Assembly (NCBI RefSeq): GCF_031458255.1
Contig: NZ_JAVDYC010000001.1
Span: 3,171,001 to 3,235,000 of the forward strand
Direction of reading: 5' to 3'
Origin: Catenuloplanes niger
GTDB lineage: Bacteria; Actinomycetota; Actinomycetes; Mycobacteriales; Micromonosporaceae
Length of the DNA: 64,000 nucleotides
Made by a program: the position numbers and the translations under genes
Notes under the pieces: generated by a model
What the model was told of the DNA's origin: nothing
Database searches by the model: none
What the model saw: the letters and a program-made list of their open reading frames with translations, nothing else
Shown here: positions 8,261 to 18,002 of the stretch, piece after piece
Numbering within the stretch: position 1 is the first letter of the stretch
Layout of the letters: each line of letters opens with the position of its first letter

Positions 8261-9802
8261 ATGCTGATCCCCCGGCCCGTCTCGATCTCGGACAGCTCCG
8301 GGTCCTTCGCGCTCACGCCGGCGACCACGATCCACGCGCCGGACGCGCCGGAGGTCGCCGCACTGCTGCGCGAGCTGCTCACCCCGGTCACCGGCCTGCC
8401 GCTGCCGGACGCGCCCGACCCCGGTCCGCAGGCAATCGCGATGCTCGTCGACCCGGCCGCGACGGACCTCGGCGCGGAGGGGTACCGGCTGGACGTGGCC
8501 CGGACCGGCGTGACCGCGGTCGCGACCGGGTCGGCCGGACTGCGCTGGGCCGTGCAGGCGCTGCGGCAGCTGCTCCCGGCCTCGGCGTTCGCGTCCGGTC
8601 CCGTCCTCGACGTGTCCTGGACCGTCACGCCGGTCTCGATCGTGGACACGCCGCGTTACCCCTGGCGCGGGCTGCTGATCGACGTCGGGCGCTGGCACAA
8701 GCCGGTCGCCTGGCTGCGCACGGTCGTCGACGTGCTCGCCATGCACCGGATGAACGTGCTGCACCTGCACCTCACCGACGACCAGGGCTGGCGCTTCGAG
8801 GTGCGCAAACATCCGCGGCTGACCGAGGTGGGCGCGTTCCGCGCGTCGTCGCCGCGCGGGCACGAGACCGAAGGGCTGTCCGACGGTACGCCGCACGGCG
8901 GTTTCTACACCCAGGACGAGCTGCGGGACCTGGTCGCCTACGCGGCCCGGCGCGGCGTCACGATCGTCCCGGAGATCGATCTGCCCGGCCACATGCAGGC
9001 CGCGATCGCGGCGTACCCCCGGCTCGGCAACGATCCGGCGAACCCGCCCGAGGTGTGGACCCGGTTCGGCGTCAGCCACCGGGTGCTGAACGTCGCGGAC
9101 GAGACGGTCGCGTTCGTCACGGACGTGCTGGACGAGCTGATGGACGTCTTCCCGAGCCCGTGGATCCACCTGGGTGGCGACGAGGTACCGCTGGACGAGT
9201 GGCGCACCTCCCCGGCCGCCGCGGACCGGATCGCGGCCGAGGGCCTGACCGGCGCCGAGGACCTGCTCGGCTGGTGGATCCGCCGGGCCGCGGCGCACGT
9301 CGCCCGCAACGGCCGGCGCGCCGTGCTCTGGGACGAGCTGGTCGGCCAGGCCGCGCCCCCGGACGCGATCGTGATGGCGTGGCGTGGGCACGACCGGATC
9401 GCCGAAGGGCTGCGCGACGGCCACGACGTGATCGCGACCCCGCACGAGCACCTCTACCTGGACTACCCCGCGTCGGACGCGCCGGGCGAGCCGCTCTCCA
9501 TCCGCACCGGTTACGCCGAGGGGCACGGGCCGACCACGCTGGACCACGTCTACACCTACCGCCCGGAGCCCGCCGGCCTACCCCAGGACCTTCCGTCCCG
9601 GGTGATCGGCGTGCAGGCCAACCTATGGTCGGAGTACACCCCGACCCCGGCCGGCGCCGAGTACAACCTGCTGCCCCGCCTGGCCGCGGTGGCCGAGATC
9701 GCCTGGGGCACGCCGGCCGCGCCGGACTCCTTCCGCACCCGGCTGCGCGCGCACCTCCGCCGCTTCGACGAGGCGGGCCTGAACTATCGCCCATTGGACT
9801 AG
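8261..9802 (+). CDS. GH20 beta-N-acetylhexosaminidase, probably cytoplasmic
   Basis: A 513-residue enzyme that removes terminal GlcNAc or GalNAc from oligosaccharides. An N-terminal GH20b-like domain (about 1-125) precedes the catalytic TIM barrel beginning PRYPWRGLLIDVGR. The barrel shows HLHLTDDQGWR and the catalytic pair D307-E308 in HLGGDE, which activates the substrate acetamido group and donates a proton. There is no signal peptide, so the enzyme probably acts on sugars already imported by the adjacent ABC transporter. The ATG at 8261 follows TGGAGG. The gene is the last of the locus. Confidence 0.9.
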   Translation: MLIPRPVSISDSSGSFALTPATTIHAPDAPEVAALLRELLTPVTGLPLPDAPDPGPQAIAMLVDPAATDLGAEGYRLDVARTGVTAVATGSAGLRWAVQALRQLLPASAFASGPVLDVSWTVTPVSIVDTPRYPWRGLLIDVGRWHKPVAWLRTVVDVLAMHRMNVLHLHLTDDQGWRFEVRKHPRLTEVGAFRASSPRGHETEGLSDGTPHGGFYTQDELRDLVAYAARRGVTIVPEIDLPGHMQAAIAAYPRLGNDPANPPEVWTRFGVSHRVLNVADETVAFVTDVLDELMDVFPSPWIHLGGDEVPLDEWRTSPAAADRIAAEGLTGAEDLLGWWIRRAAAHVARNGRRAVLWDELVGQAAPPDAIVMAWRGHDRIAEGLRDGHDVIATPHEHLYLDYPASDAPGEPLSIRTGYAEGHGPTTLDHVYTYRPEPAGLPQDLPSRVIGVQANLWSEYTPTPAGAEYNLLPRLAAVAEIAWGTPAAPDSFRTRLRAHLRRFDEAGLNYRPLD

Positions 9803-9895
9803 CAGTCACTATGCCACTCTGCCCCAAGGACACGGTTTTAGCCCTATACGGCTAGGGCAAATCAGCGGCACTCGTCCACCGCTGAGAGGAACACC

Positions 9896-11452
9896 GTGCC
9901 CATCTCACCCCTCCGCGCGGCGCTGACGGCCGCGGCACTACCCGCGATCCTCGTGCTCGCGGCCTGCACGCCGTCCGCGCCGGCGCAGACCGACGCGCTC
10001 GACCGCTTCTACGAGCAGACGCTCACCTTCGGGTCCTGCGACGGATACGCCACCACGGACGCCGACCGCGACCTGTTCGCCGGCAACCCGACCTACCGGT
10101 GCGCCCGCCTGGAGGTCCCGCTGAACTACGACGAGCCGGACGGCGGGACCGCGCAGATCGCGATGCTGCGCGTCCCCGCCCGCGGTGAATCGCTCGGGCC
10201 GCTGGTCCTGCACGGCGGCGGCCCCGGCGTGCTCGGCCTGAACTTCGCCGCCACCACCGCGGCGGCGCTGGCGACCAGCCCGATCACCGAGCGCTTCGAC
10301 CTGATCGGCTTCGACACCCGGGGCGTCGGCGCCACGAAACCCGCCGCCTCCTGCTTCACCGAGGAGGACTACGCGAACCCGGAGGTCGCGTTCGAGTTCA
10401 TCGTCACGGACGTCAAGGCGACCGCCGAGGACACCCGGCGGATGGCCGACCGGTGCACCACCCGGTCCGGCGGCGCCCAGGCCCTCGGCGCGATGTCCTC
10501 GCGGGACACGGCACGGGACATGGACGTGATGCGCGCCGCGCTCGGCCAGGAGAAGCTGACCTTCTTCGGCCACAGCTACGGCACCCGGATCGGCGCGCTC
10601 TACGCCCGCGAGTTCCCGCAGCACGTCCGCGCGATGGCCGTCGACGGCGCGGTCGACCCGCAGCTGCGGTTCGCCGACCGGCGCGTCTCCAGCTTCGCCG
10701 CGTTCCAGAAGGCGTTCGACGCGATGGCGGCCGACTGCGCGGCCAAGCCGGACTGCGGGCTCGGCCCGGACCCGGCCGCCGCGACGCGCGTCTACCAGGA
10801 GGCGGTCCAGCCACTCGCCACCACGCCGCTCACCGGCTCGGACGGCCGGAAGCTGACGTTCCGCTCGGTCAGCGACCTCACCATCAGCGCGCTCTACGAC
10901 CCGCGCGCCTGGCCGGCCATCACGCTCGGCATCGGCGACCTTCGCAAGGGCAACGCGGACACGATGCTCGCCATCATCGACCGGGTCAACGACGCGGCCG
11001 GTGCGGCCGGGGCGTTCCTGGACGCCTCCGTCGCCATCAACTGCATGGACGAGGAGCGGCTGACCCCGGAACAGGCCGTCGAGATGCGCCGGCGGCTGTG
11101 GACGACCGCGCCGTTCCTGGACTCCGGCCAAGGCGTCGACGGCGCCCGGGACACCTGCGAGGCGTGGCCGGCCGCACCGAAGCCCGGCTACCCGTTCCCG
11201 CCGACGATCGAGGGCCTCCCGCCCACGCTGACCGTCTCCATCACGAACGACACCACCACGCCGCACTCCGGCGGCATCAGCCTGGCCGAAACGCTCGGCG
11301 GCAGCCTGCTCACCGTCGACGGCTGGGGCCACACGATCACCGCCTCCGGCACGAACCCCTGCGTCAACGACATCGTCGCCGACTACCTGATCAACCTCCG
11401 CACCCCCGCCGACGGCACCACCTGCACGCTGCAACCCGCCACCACGAACTAG
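9896..11452 (+). CDS. Secreted alpha/beta hydrolase, TAP/tripeptidyl aminopeptidase type
   Basis: A 518-residue exported protein with a lipoprotein signal (LVLAACTP, Cys about 23). It matches the SlpD/SlpE-like family: YRCARLEVPLNYDEP, an oxyanion-hole HGGGPG, FDTRGVGATKP, nucleophile Ser227 in GHSYGT, and a late GWGHT giving the catalytic His. Family members are exported peptidases that cut short peptides from N-termini. The GTG at 9896 follows GAGAGGAA and begins the signal peptide. A small hairpin with a TTTTA lead (9841-9858) lies upstream. It appears monocistronic. Confidence 0.82.
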   Translation: MPISPLRAALTAAALPAILVLAACTPSAPAQTDALDRFYEQTLTFGSCDGYATTDADRDLFAGNPTYRCARLEVPLNYDEPDGGTAQIAMLRVPARGESLGPLVLHGGGPGVLGLNFAATTAAALATSPITERFDLIGFDTRGVGATKPAASCFTEEDYANPEVAFEFIVTDVKATAEDTRRMADRCTTRSGGAQALGAMSSRDTARDMDVMRAALGQEKLTFFGHSYGTRIGALYAREFPQHVRAMAVDGAVDPQLRFADRRVSSFAAFQKAFDAMAADCAAKPDCGLGPDPAAATRVYQEAVQPLATTPLTGSDGRKLTFRSVSDLTISALYDPRAWPAITLGIGDLRKGNADTMLAIIDRVNDAAGAAGAFLDASVAINCMDEERLTPEQAVEMRRRLWTTAPFLDSGQGVDGARDTCEAWPAAPKPGYPFPPTIEGLPPTLTVSITNDTTTPHSGGISLAETLGGSLLTVDGWGHTITASGTNPCVNDIVADYLINLRTPADGTTCTLQPATTN

Positions 11453-11490
11453 CTACCCGTGGGGCCGCCCCGCGGCGGCTCCACGTCACC

Positions 11491-11747
11491 AACCCCTCGG
11501 AAGCGGATCTTCCCGCTTCCGGCGTGGCCGCTTCGCGGTGCTCCCGCGGGCACCGCTCGGCCGTGGCCGGCCTCCCTGCCGGTTCCGCGGTGCGAACGGG
11601 GCCGCCCCGCCACGGCGAATCCCACCGAGGCGGGGTTCTCGCAGCCACCCGCGGATCGTGCAGCGAGGAGCGCCAGCGACGAGCGTGGCCCGCGGGAGCA
11701 TGCGGGCGGCACCACGGCGGAAGCGGGAATGTCTGCTTCTAAGGGTT
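11491..11747. repeat. 257-bp imperfect palindrome between convergent genes
   Basis: The left arm starting AACCCCTCGGAAGCGG is mirrored by the right arm ending in AAGCGGGAAT...AAGGGTT. The arms pair throughout, centred at about 11620, with a core stem of CCCCGCC (11605-11611) and GGCGGGG (11629-11635). It fills nearly all of the 298-bp gap between two convergent genes. It may be a MITE-like or REP-like element or a long bidirectional terminator. No transposase sits in it. Confidence 0.7.
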
Positions 11748-11750
11748 TTG

Positions 11751-13127
11751 TCAGCCCAGGCCGAGGCGGCGCATCGTGCGGAGCCACAGGTCGGGGCGGC
11801 CCTCGTGGTCGTCGGCGTGGGCGCGGGAGCGGCGGGTGAGCGCGATGCCGAGCGTGCGGGCCGGTTCCGGGGGCCAGGGCAGTGGCTTGCGGCGGACCGT
11901 GGCGAGCTCGGTGAGTGCGGTGCGGGTGCCGCTGAGCAGGTCGAGGCTGACCCGGGCAGCGAAGCGGGTGGCGGAGACGCCCAGGCCGGTGAAGCCGGCG
12001 GCGTAGGCGAGTTTGCCGCCGCAGGCGGTGCCGTGGAAGGCGAAGAGGCGGGTGCTGGCGTCGACCGCGCCGCCCCACCGGTGGCTGAAGCGGACGTCCG
12101 CGAGCTGCGGGAACGTCGTGGCGAAGTGCCGGGCCAGTGTCTCGAACGAGGCCTGGCGCTGTGCGAGCGCCGGTGCCATCCGGCCGCCGGCGTGGAAGAC
12201 CGGGTCGTAGCCGCCGAACAGGATCCGCCGGTCCGCGGTGATCCGGTAGTAATGGAACCGGTTCCCCAGGTCGGACACGCCCTGCCGGCGGCGCCAGCCG
12301 ACGGACGCGAGCTGCGCGGCGGTCAGCGGCTCGGTCATCAGCGCGTAGTCGTAGACCGGTGCCACGTAGTGCCGCAGGCGGCGCAGCAGCGGCGGGAACG
12401 CGTGCGTGGCCAGGATCGCCTTCCCGGCCCGGAGCCGGCCGTGCGCGGTGGTCAGCCGGACCGCGGCGCCGGTGTCGGCGAGCCCGGTGACCCGGGTGTG
12501 CTCGAAGATCCGCACCCCCGAGTCGAGCGCGACGCGGCGCAGGCCCCAGGCGAGGCGGGCCGGGTCGACCAGCGCGGTGCCGCGCCGGTCCCAGGCCGCG
12601 TAGAGGTAGGTCGGCGAGCCGACCTCGGCGCGGACCGCGGCGGAGTCGAGCAGGCGCACGGTCCGGCCGTACGCCATGGCCAGCACCGCGTTCTCGGCCA
12701 GCTGCGCCACCTGGTACGCCTCGGTCGCCACCTTCAGCTCGCCGGAGCGGACGAAGTCGCAGTCGATGCCGTGCCGCGCGACGAACGACTCGATCGCGTC
12801 CAGGTTCTCGGTGCCGAGCCGCTCCAGCCGGACCAGGTCGTCCGGGAAGCGGGCGTGGCCGTTGGCGAGCCCACCGGTCAGGCTGGTGGCGCAGAACCCC
12901 GCGTTGCGGCCGGACGCGGCCCACCCGCAGGTGCCGGCCTCCAGCACGGCCACGTCCAGCGCCGGATCGGCCTGCTTGGCCAGCACCGCGGCCCACAGCC
13001 CGGCGTAGCCGCCACCGACGATCGCCAGGTCCGCGCGCCGGTCGCCGGACAGCGGTGGCAGCGGGTCGGGGCGGTCCGGACGGTCCAGCCAGTACGGGAC
13101 CGGCGCGGCGTCCCGCAGCGACCTCAT
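11751..13127 (-). CDS. FAD-dependent oxidoreductase (DAO/PuuB-like) of polyamine operon
   Basis: A 458-residue flavoenzyme. The Rossmann dinucleotide motif is at about residues 33-55 (DLAIVGGGYAGLWAAVLAKQ), followed by GWAASGRNAGFC, typical of glycine/D-amino-acid and gamma-glutamylputrescine oxidases, and RWGGAVD near the C-terminus. It would oxidise an amine with FAD and release H2O2. The ATG at 13127 overlaps the stop of the potC-type gene by 4 bp, so it is the last gene of the transporter operon. A second, paralogous oxidase is encoded at 19373-20785. Substrate is inferred from context only. Confidence 0.82.
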   Translation of the reverse strand: MRSLRDAAPVPYWLDRPDRPDPLPPLSGDRRADLAIVGGGYAGLWAAVLAKQADPALDVAVLEAGTCGWAASGRNAGFCATSLTGGLANGHARFPDDLVRLERLGTENLDAIESFVARHGIDCDFVRSGELKVATEAYQVAQLAENAVLAMAYGRTVRLLDSAAVRAEVGSPTYLYAAWDRRGTALVDPARLAWGLRRVALDSGVRIFEHTRVTGLADTGAAVRLTTAHGRLRAGKAILATHAFPPLLRRLRHYVAPVYDYALMTEPLTAAQLASVGWRRRQGVSDLGNRFHYYRITADRRILFGGYDPVFHAGGRMAPALAQRQASFETLARHFATTFPQLADVRFSHRWGGAVDASTRLFAFHGTACGGKLAYAAGFTGLGVSATRFAARVSLDLLSGTRTALTELATVRRKPLPWPPEPARTLGIALTRRSRAHADDHEGRPDLWLRTMRRLGLG

Positions 13128-13903
13128 CCGAGCCGGTTCCGGCGCCGGCTGATGATCTCGCCTCCCAGCACGAGGATCACCGCGATTCCGAACATCGCCG
13201 TGCCGACCACGTTGACCTGCGGCGGGATGCCGCGCTGGGCCGCGCCCCAGACGTACATCGGGAACGTGACCGTGGTGCCGGAGGTGAAGTTCGTGATGAT
13301 GAAGTCGTCGAACGACAGCGAGAACGACAGCAGCGCGGCCGCGACGATGCCGGGCGCGACCAGCGGCAGCGTGATCCGGCGGAACGTCTGCCACTCGCCG
13401 GCGTAGAGGTCCATCGCGGCCTCCTCCAGCGCCGGGTCGAGCCCGGCCAGCCGCGCCTTCACGGTCACCACCACGAACGACACGCAGAACATCACGTGTG
13501 CGATCACCACGGTCCAGAAGCCGAGTGAGACGCCACCGGCCACGAAGAGCGCGAGCAGCGACGAGCCCATCACCACCTCGGGTGTGGCCATCGGCAGGAA
13601 GACCAGCAGGTTGGTGGCGGCGCGACCGCGGAACCGGTGCCGGGCCAGCGCGAACGCCATCAGCGTGCCGAGCAGCGTGGCGATGAGCGTGGACAGCAGC
13701 CCGATCTGGATGCTGCGGCCGACCGCGTCGCACATGTCGCCGGGGCCGCACGGGTCGGCCCAGTTGTCCAGCGTGAACCGGTGGAAGTCGTACGACAGGC
13801 GGCTGGTCGGCTCGTTGAACGACAGCCCGGCCACCACGAAGATCGGCAGGAAGAGGTAGAGCAGGACGAGCAGGCCGACGACGAGGACCCAGTTGCGCCT
13901 CAC
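13124..13903 (-). CDS. potC: Spermidine/putrescine ABC permease PotC
   Basis: A 259-residue membrane protein with six hydrophobic segments beginning VLVVGLLVLLYLFLPIFVVA. The EAA loop reads EEAAMDLYAGEWQTFRRITLPL, and the FDDFIITNF segment is typical of PotC/PotH-type permeases. The GTG at 13903 overlaps the upstream permease stop by 4 bases (GTGA) and the 3' end overlaps the oxidase start. It pairs with the preceding PotB-type permease to form the polyamine channel. Confidence 0.88.
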   Translation of the reverse strand: MRRNWVLVVGLLVLLYLFLPIFVVAGLSFNEPTSRLSYDFHRFTLDNWADPCGPGDMCDAVGRSIQIGLLSTLIATLLGTLMAFALARHRFRGRAATNLLVFLPMATPEVVMGSSLLALFVAGGVSLGFWTVVIAHVMFCVSFVVVTVKARLAGLDPALEEAAMDLYAGEWQTFRRITLPLVAPGIVAAALLSFSLSFDDFIITNFTSGTTVTFPMYVWGAAQRGIPPQVNVVGTAMFGIAVILVLGGEIISRRRNRLG

Positions 13904-14805
13904 AGCACCTCCTCCGTGCCGGAGCGGCGCACGTAGACGACCACGATCGCCAGGACCGCGGCCATCAGGATGAACGAGAGCGCGGCCGCCTGCGGATAGT
14001 CCAGCCGGACCAGGAACGCCGAGTCGATCACGTTGCCGATCATGTACTGCCGGGGCGTGCCGAGCAGCTCCGCGTTGATGTAGTCGCCGGCCGCCGGGAT
14101 GAACGTGAGCAGCGTGCCCGCCACCACGCCCGGCATGCTCAGCGGCAGCGTGACCCGGAAGAACGTGCTGACCGGGCCGGCGTAGAGGTCGCTCGCCGCC
14201 TCCAGCACCCGCCGGTCCAGCCGTTCCAGGTTCGCGTAGAGCGGCAGCACCATGAACGGCAGGAAGTTGTAGACCAGGCCCATGATGACCGCGGTCGGCG
14301 TGGCCAGCAGCCGGCCGTCCGCGCCGAGCAGGTGCACCGCGCGCAGCGCCTCGACGATCACGCCGTTGTCCGACAGGATCGTCTTCCAGGCGAGCGTGCG
14401 GACCAGGAAACTGGTGAAGAACGGCGCGATCACGCCGACCAGCATCAGGTTCTTCCACCGGCCGGCGCGGTGCGCGATCGCGTAGGCCAGCGGGTAGCCG
14501 AGCAGCAGGCAGATCACGGTGGCCGCGGCCGCGTAGCCGAGCGACCGGAGGAAGTGCCACCGGTAGGCCTCGAACGCGACCGGGTAGTTGCCGAACTCCC
14601 AGGTCATCGCGTACCCGGTGGTCAGCGAGCCGCTCGGGTCGTAGAGGCTGGTCGCGCCGAGCTGCACCAGCGGGATCACGAAGAAGACCAGCAGCCACAG
14701 GCCCGCGGGAAGCAGCAGCAGGTACGGCAGCCACGTCCGCCGCGACGGACGGGGCGGCGGCGGGGCACCCGATCCGGCCCCCGCACCGATAGCCGCAACA
14801 CTCAT
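13900..14805 (-). CDS. potB: Spermidine/putrescine ABC permease PotB
   Basis: A 301-residue membrane protein. A short Pro-rich cytoplasmic N-terminus precedes six membrane segments; APFFTSFLVRTLAWKTIL and EAASDLYAGPVSTFFRVTLPLSMPG (the EAA loop) are characteristic of the PotB family. The ATG at 14805 overlaps the stop of potA by 4 bases. It is co-transcribed with potD, potA, potC and an FAD oxidase. Confidence 0.9.
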   Translation of the reverse strand: MSVAAIGAGAGSGAPPPPRPSRRTWLPYLLLLPAGLWLLVFFVIPLVQLGATSLYDPSGSLTTGYAMTWEFGNYPVAFEAYRWHFLRSLGYAAAATVICLLLGYPLAYAIAHRAGRWKNLMLVGVIAPFFTSFLVRTLAWKTILSDNGVIVEALRAVHLLGADGRLLATPTAVIMGLVYNFLPFMVLPLYANLERLDRRVLEAASDLYAGPVSTFFRVTLPLSMPGVVAGTLLTFIPAAGDYINAELLGTPRQYMIGNVIDSAFLVRLDYPQAAALSFILMAAVLAIVVVYVRRSGTEEVL

Positions 14806-15929
14806 GCCGTCTCCACCAGCGCCTGCGTCGAGTCGCCCGCGCCGTGTGCCCGGTCGAGCAGGAACGCGTGCGCGGGATTCCAGGCGACGGTCACCTCGGT
14901 GCCGTTCGGCAGCGGCCCGCCCACGCCGACGTTCGGCGCGAAGACGGACAGGTCGGTGTCCCAGGCGGTCCGGACCAGGTACTGCGTGCTGACGCCCACG
15001 TAGGACGAGTCGGTGACGGTGCCGGTGACGTGCTGGAACCCGCCCGGCACGTCGCCGCCGACCAGCAGCGTCATCTTCTCCGGCCGGACGCCCAGGTAGA
15101 CGTCGTCGCCGGTGGCCCGGGACCGGGCGGCCGGCACGCTGAACCGCGCGCCGTGCGCGGTGACCAGCAGGTCGTCGCCGCTGCGCCCGTTGCCGGCCGC
15201 GGCCAGCAGGTTGGACTGGCCGAGGAAGTTCGCCACGAACGGCGTGGCCGGGAACTCGTAGATCTCGGCCGGCGCGCCGAGCTGCTCGATCCGCCCCGCG
15301 TTCATCACCGCGACCGTGTCGGCCATCGTCATGGCCTCCTCCTGGTCGTGCGTGACGTGCACGAACGTGATGCCGACCTCGGTCTGGATGCGCTTGAGCT
15401 CGATCTGCATCTGCCGGCGCAGCTTCAGGTCGAGCGCGCCGAGCGGCTCGTCGAGCAGCAGCACCTGCGGGTGGTTGATCAGCGCGCGGGCCAGCGCGAC
15501 CCGCTGCTGCTGGCCGCCGGAGAGCTGGGCCGGCCGGCGGTTGCCGAAGCCGGCCAGCTCGACCAGCGACAGCATCGACTCGACCTGCGGCGCGACGTGC
15601 TTGACGCCCTTGCGCCGCAGGCCGAACGCGACGTTCTCGGCGATGCTCAGGTGCGGGAACAGCGCGTAGCTCTGGAACACGGTGTTGACCGGCCGCCGGT
15701 ACGGCCGCAGCCGGGTGATGTCCGTGCCGCCCAGCGTGATCTGCCCGGCGGTGGGTTCCTCCAGCCCGGCCACCATCCGCAGCGTGGTGGTCTTGCCGCA
15801 GCCGGACGCGCCGAGCAGCGCGAAGAACGCGCCCTGCGGGATGGTCAGCGTCAGGTCGTCCACCGCGGTGAACGCCCCGAACCGCTTGGTCACGCCGGCC
15901 AGGCGCAGGCCCTCGCCGTCAACACTCAT
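14802..15929 (-). CDS. potA: Polyamine ABC transporter ATPase PotA
   Basis: A 375-residue cytoplasmic ATPase. Walker [11 protein letters not shown] is at about 39-48, the Q-loop lies in [13 protein letters not shown], the signature is [15 protein letters not shown], Walker B is [11 protein letters not shown], and the H-loop is [13 protein letters not shown]-terminal TOBE-type regulatory domain (about 240-370) contains YLGVRPEKM. It powers import through PotB and PotC. The start follows potD by about 60 bp on the same strand. Confidence 0.92.
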   Translation of the reverse strand: MSVDGEGLRLAGVTKRFGAFTAVDDLTLTIPQGAFFALLGASGCGKTTTLRMVAGLEEPTAGQITLGGTDITRLRPYRRPVNTVFQSYALFPHLSIAENVAFGLRRKGVKHVAPQVESMLSLVELAGFGNRRPAQLSGGQQQRVALARALINHPQVLLLDEPLGALDLKLRRQMQIELKRIQTEVGITFVHVTHDQEEAMTMADTVAVMNAGRIEQLGAPAEIYEFPATPFVANFLGQSNLLAAAGNGRSGDDLLVTAHGARFSVPAARSRATGDDVYLGVRPEKMTLLVGGDVPGGFQHVTGTVTDSSYVGVSTQYLVRTAWDTDLSVFAPNVGVGGPLPNGTEVTVAWNPAHAFLLDRAHGAGDSTQALVETA

Positions 15930-15988
15930 CGCTGCTCCGTAGCTCGTCGCCGATCATCGCCCGCCATGAAGATACGGGTGATGATCGG

Positions 15989-17215
15989 TCAGGCACCGAT
16001 GACGGCCTGGAACTTCTGCTCGTACGCCTTCTCGGTGGCCTCGTCGAGCGCCATGAAGCCCTTCGCCTTGGACGTGACGGTCTCGTCCGGGAAGATGAGC
16101 GTGTTCGCCGCGAGCTCCGGATCGGTCTTCTCCGCCTCGGCCCGCGCGCCCTCGACCGGGCAGATGTAGTTCACATAGGCGGCCACCTCGGCGGCCACTG
16201 CCGGGTCGTAGTAGTAATTCATCAGTGCCTCGGCGTTCGCCTTGTGCGTCGCCTTGTTCGGCACCATCATGTCGTCCGAATATTGGATGACGCCCGACTC
16301 CGGAATGACGAACCGCACCTTCTCGTCCTCGGCGGAGAGCTGAATGACGTCGCCGGACCACGCCATGCAGGCCGCGATGTCGCCGCCGGCCAGTTCGGTG
16401 GCGTAGTCGTTGCCGGTGAACCGGCGGATCTGCCCGGAGTCCACCGCCTTCTGCAGCTTGGCCAGCGCGTCGTCGAACTGCGCCGCGGTGAAGTTCGACG
16501 GGTCGTGCCCGTTGGACTGCAGCAGCAGGCCGATCGTGTCGCGCATCTCGGCGAACGCGGTGACCCGGCCCTTCAGGTCCGCCCGGGTGAGCAGCTCGTC
16601 CACGGTGCGGATCTCGCCGGTGACGGCCGCGTTGTAGGCGAGGCCGGAGAGGCCGCCCTGCCACGGGACGGAGTATTCGCCGGCCGGGTCGAACGCCCGG
16701 TTGCGCAGCGACGAGAGCAGGTTCGCCTGCACGTTCGGCATCTTCGCGACGTCCAGCTTCTGCAGCCAGCCGAGCCGGATCAGGCGCGCGCCCATCCAGT
16801 CGGTGAGCACCATGACGTCGCGATTCGTCGGCTGGCAGCCGGCGAGCTGGTTCTGCACCTTACCGAAGAATTCGTTGTTGTCGTTGATGTCCTCGGTGTA
16901 GGTGACCGCGATGCCGGTCTGCGCGGTGAACGCGTCCAGCGTCGGGTGCTTCGACTCGTCCTGCGCGTCGACGTCCAGGTAGAGCGGCCAGTTGGAGAAG
17001 GACAGCGTCTTCTCGGTGGCGGAGAGGTCCTCGCTGACGCAGCCCTCGGCGGTCTGCGTCTGCCCCTGGGTCCCGCACGCGGTCAGCACCCCACCGGCGG
17101 CGACGAGCGCGGACGAGGCCAGCGTGCCCCGCATCAGCGTGCGCCGGGAGACCGTGAAGGCGGAGATGACCGCCGACGCCTCCGGCGACAGCGGTGCACG
17201 GGGTGGCTTACGCAT
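15989..17215 (-). CDS. potD: Polyamine-binding lipoprotein PotD, Tat-exported
   Basis: A 408-residue solute-binding protein. The N-terminus has a Tat motif SRRTLMRG and a lipobox VLTACG, giving a membrane-anchored binding protein. Family features include FSNWPLYLDVD, VMVLTDWMGARLIR, SVPWQGGLSGLAYN and ACMAWSGDVIQL. It delivers spermidine, putrescine or a related amine to PotBC. It heads the minus-strand operon and is divergent from the Lrp gene across a 187-bp region holding both promoters. Confidence 0.9.
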   Translation of the reverse strand: MRKPPRAPLSPEASAVISAFTVSRRTLMRGTLASSALVAAGGVLTACGTQGQTQTAEGCVSEDLSATEKTLSFSNWPLYLDVDAQDESKHPTLDAFTAQTGIAVTYTEDINDNNEFFGKVQNQLAGCQPTNRDVMVLTDWMGARLIRLGWLQKLDVAKMPNVQANLLSSLRNRAFDPAGEYSVPWQGGLSGLAYNAAVTGEIRTVDELLTRADLKGRVTAFAEMRDTIGLLLQSNGHDPSNFTAAQFDDALAKLQKAVDSGQIRRFTGNDYATELAGGDIAACMAWSGDVIQLSAEDEKVRFVIPESGVIQYSDDMMVPNKATHKANAEALMNYYYDPAVAAEVAAYVNYICPVEGARAEAEKTDPELAANTLIFPDETVTSKAKGFMALDEATEKAYEQKFQAVIGA

Positions 17216-17402
17216 TCACGGCTCCTGTACAAGGGGTCCCGCTGGTGGCGAGAAAAGCGAGGATAAGGGGTCGCCCTAGATTAGACGAACGGCTCTCACA
17301 TGCAAGATGCGTACGGCCACAAGGGAATCCGTTGCGTATCTGTCCCCGCGCAACGAAATACCGCAGACTTTGAGTCGGAACGGTTACGAAGGAGACTTCC
17401 GT

Positions 17403-17903
17403 ATGGCCCAGAGCACACCGGCGGGTAACGGCCGGCGCATCACCGTCCGCGAGGGGCACCCGCTGCTCGACGACGTCGCCAAGCAGATCATCGAGCAGTT
17501 GCAGGAGGACGGGCGACGGCCGTACGCGGCGATCGGGAAGGCGGTCGGGCTGTCCGAGGCCGCGGTGCGGCAGCGGGTGCAGCGCCTGCTCGACGCGGGT
17601 GTGATGCAGATCGTCGCGGTCACCGACCCGCTCCAGCTGGGGTTCCCGCGCCAGGCCATGATCGGCGTCCGGACCACCGGGGACCTGCGGGTGATCGCGG
17701 ACCGGATCGCCGAGCTGGACGAGTGCAGCTACGTGGTGATCACCGCCGGATCGTTCGAGATCATGGCGGAGGTGGTCTGCCGCAACGACGACCATCTGCT
17801 CGAGATCCTCCAGCGGATCCGGACGGTGGAGGGTGTGCTCTCCACCGAGGCGTTCGTCTACCTCAAACTACGGAAACAGACCTACAGCTGGGGTACGGCA
17901 TAG
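17403..17903 (+). CDS. Lrp/AsnC family regulator
   Basis: A 166-residue regulator. Residues about 22-65 form the Lrp helix-turn-helix (IIEQLQEDGRRPYAAIGKAVGLSEAAVRQRVQRL), and the C-terminal RAM domain (about 75-155) binds small effectors. The ATG at 17403 follows GAAGGAG and matches the usual family start; a longer upstream frame is not needed. It lies between the divergent transporter operon and the aminotransferase, which it probably controls. An imperfect inverted repeat (GAAAACCGT and ACGGTTTCC) lies at about 17907-17950, upstream of the aminotransferase. Confidence 0.87.
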   Translation: MAQSTPAGNGRRITVREGHPLLDDVAKQIIEQLQEDGRRPYAAIGKAVGLSEAAVRQRVQRLLDAGVMQIVAVTDPLQLGFPRQAMIGVRTTGDLRVIADRIAELDECSYVVITAGSFEIMAEVVCRNDDHLLEILQRIRTVEGVLSTEAFVYLKLRKQTYSWGTA

Positions 17904-18002
17904 TTGCGAAAACCGTAGACAAATAGCCCGACCGGCACGGTTTCCGTCGTCACTGCGCCTTGCCACTCACGGAATCGGTGTGCGATAACGGTAAGGACCG
18001 CG

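Noticed and set aside
11449-12996. 515-codon minus-strand frame spanning the palindrome
   Set aside because: It is a shifted frame of the FAD oxidase gene that happens to stay open through the repeat.
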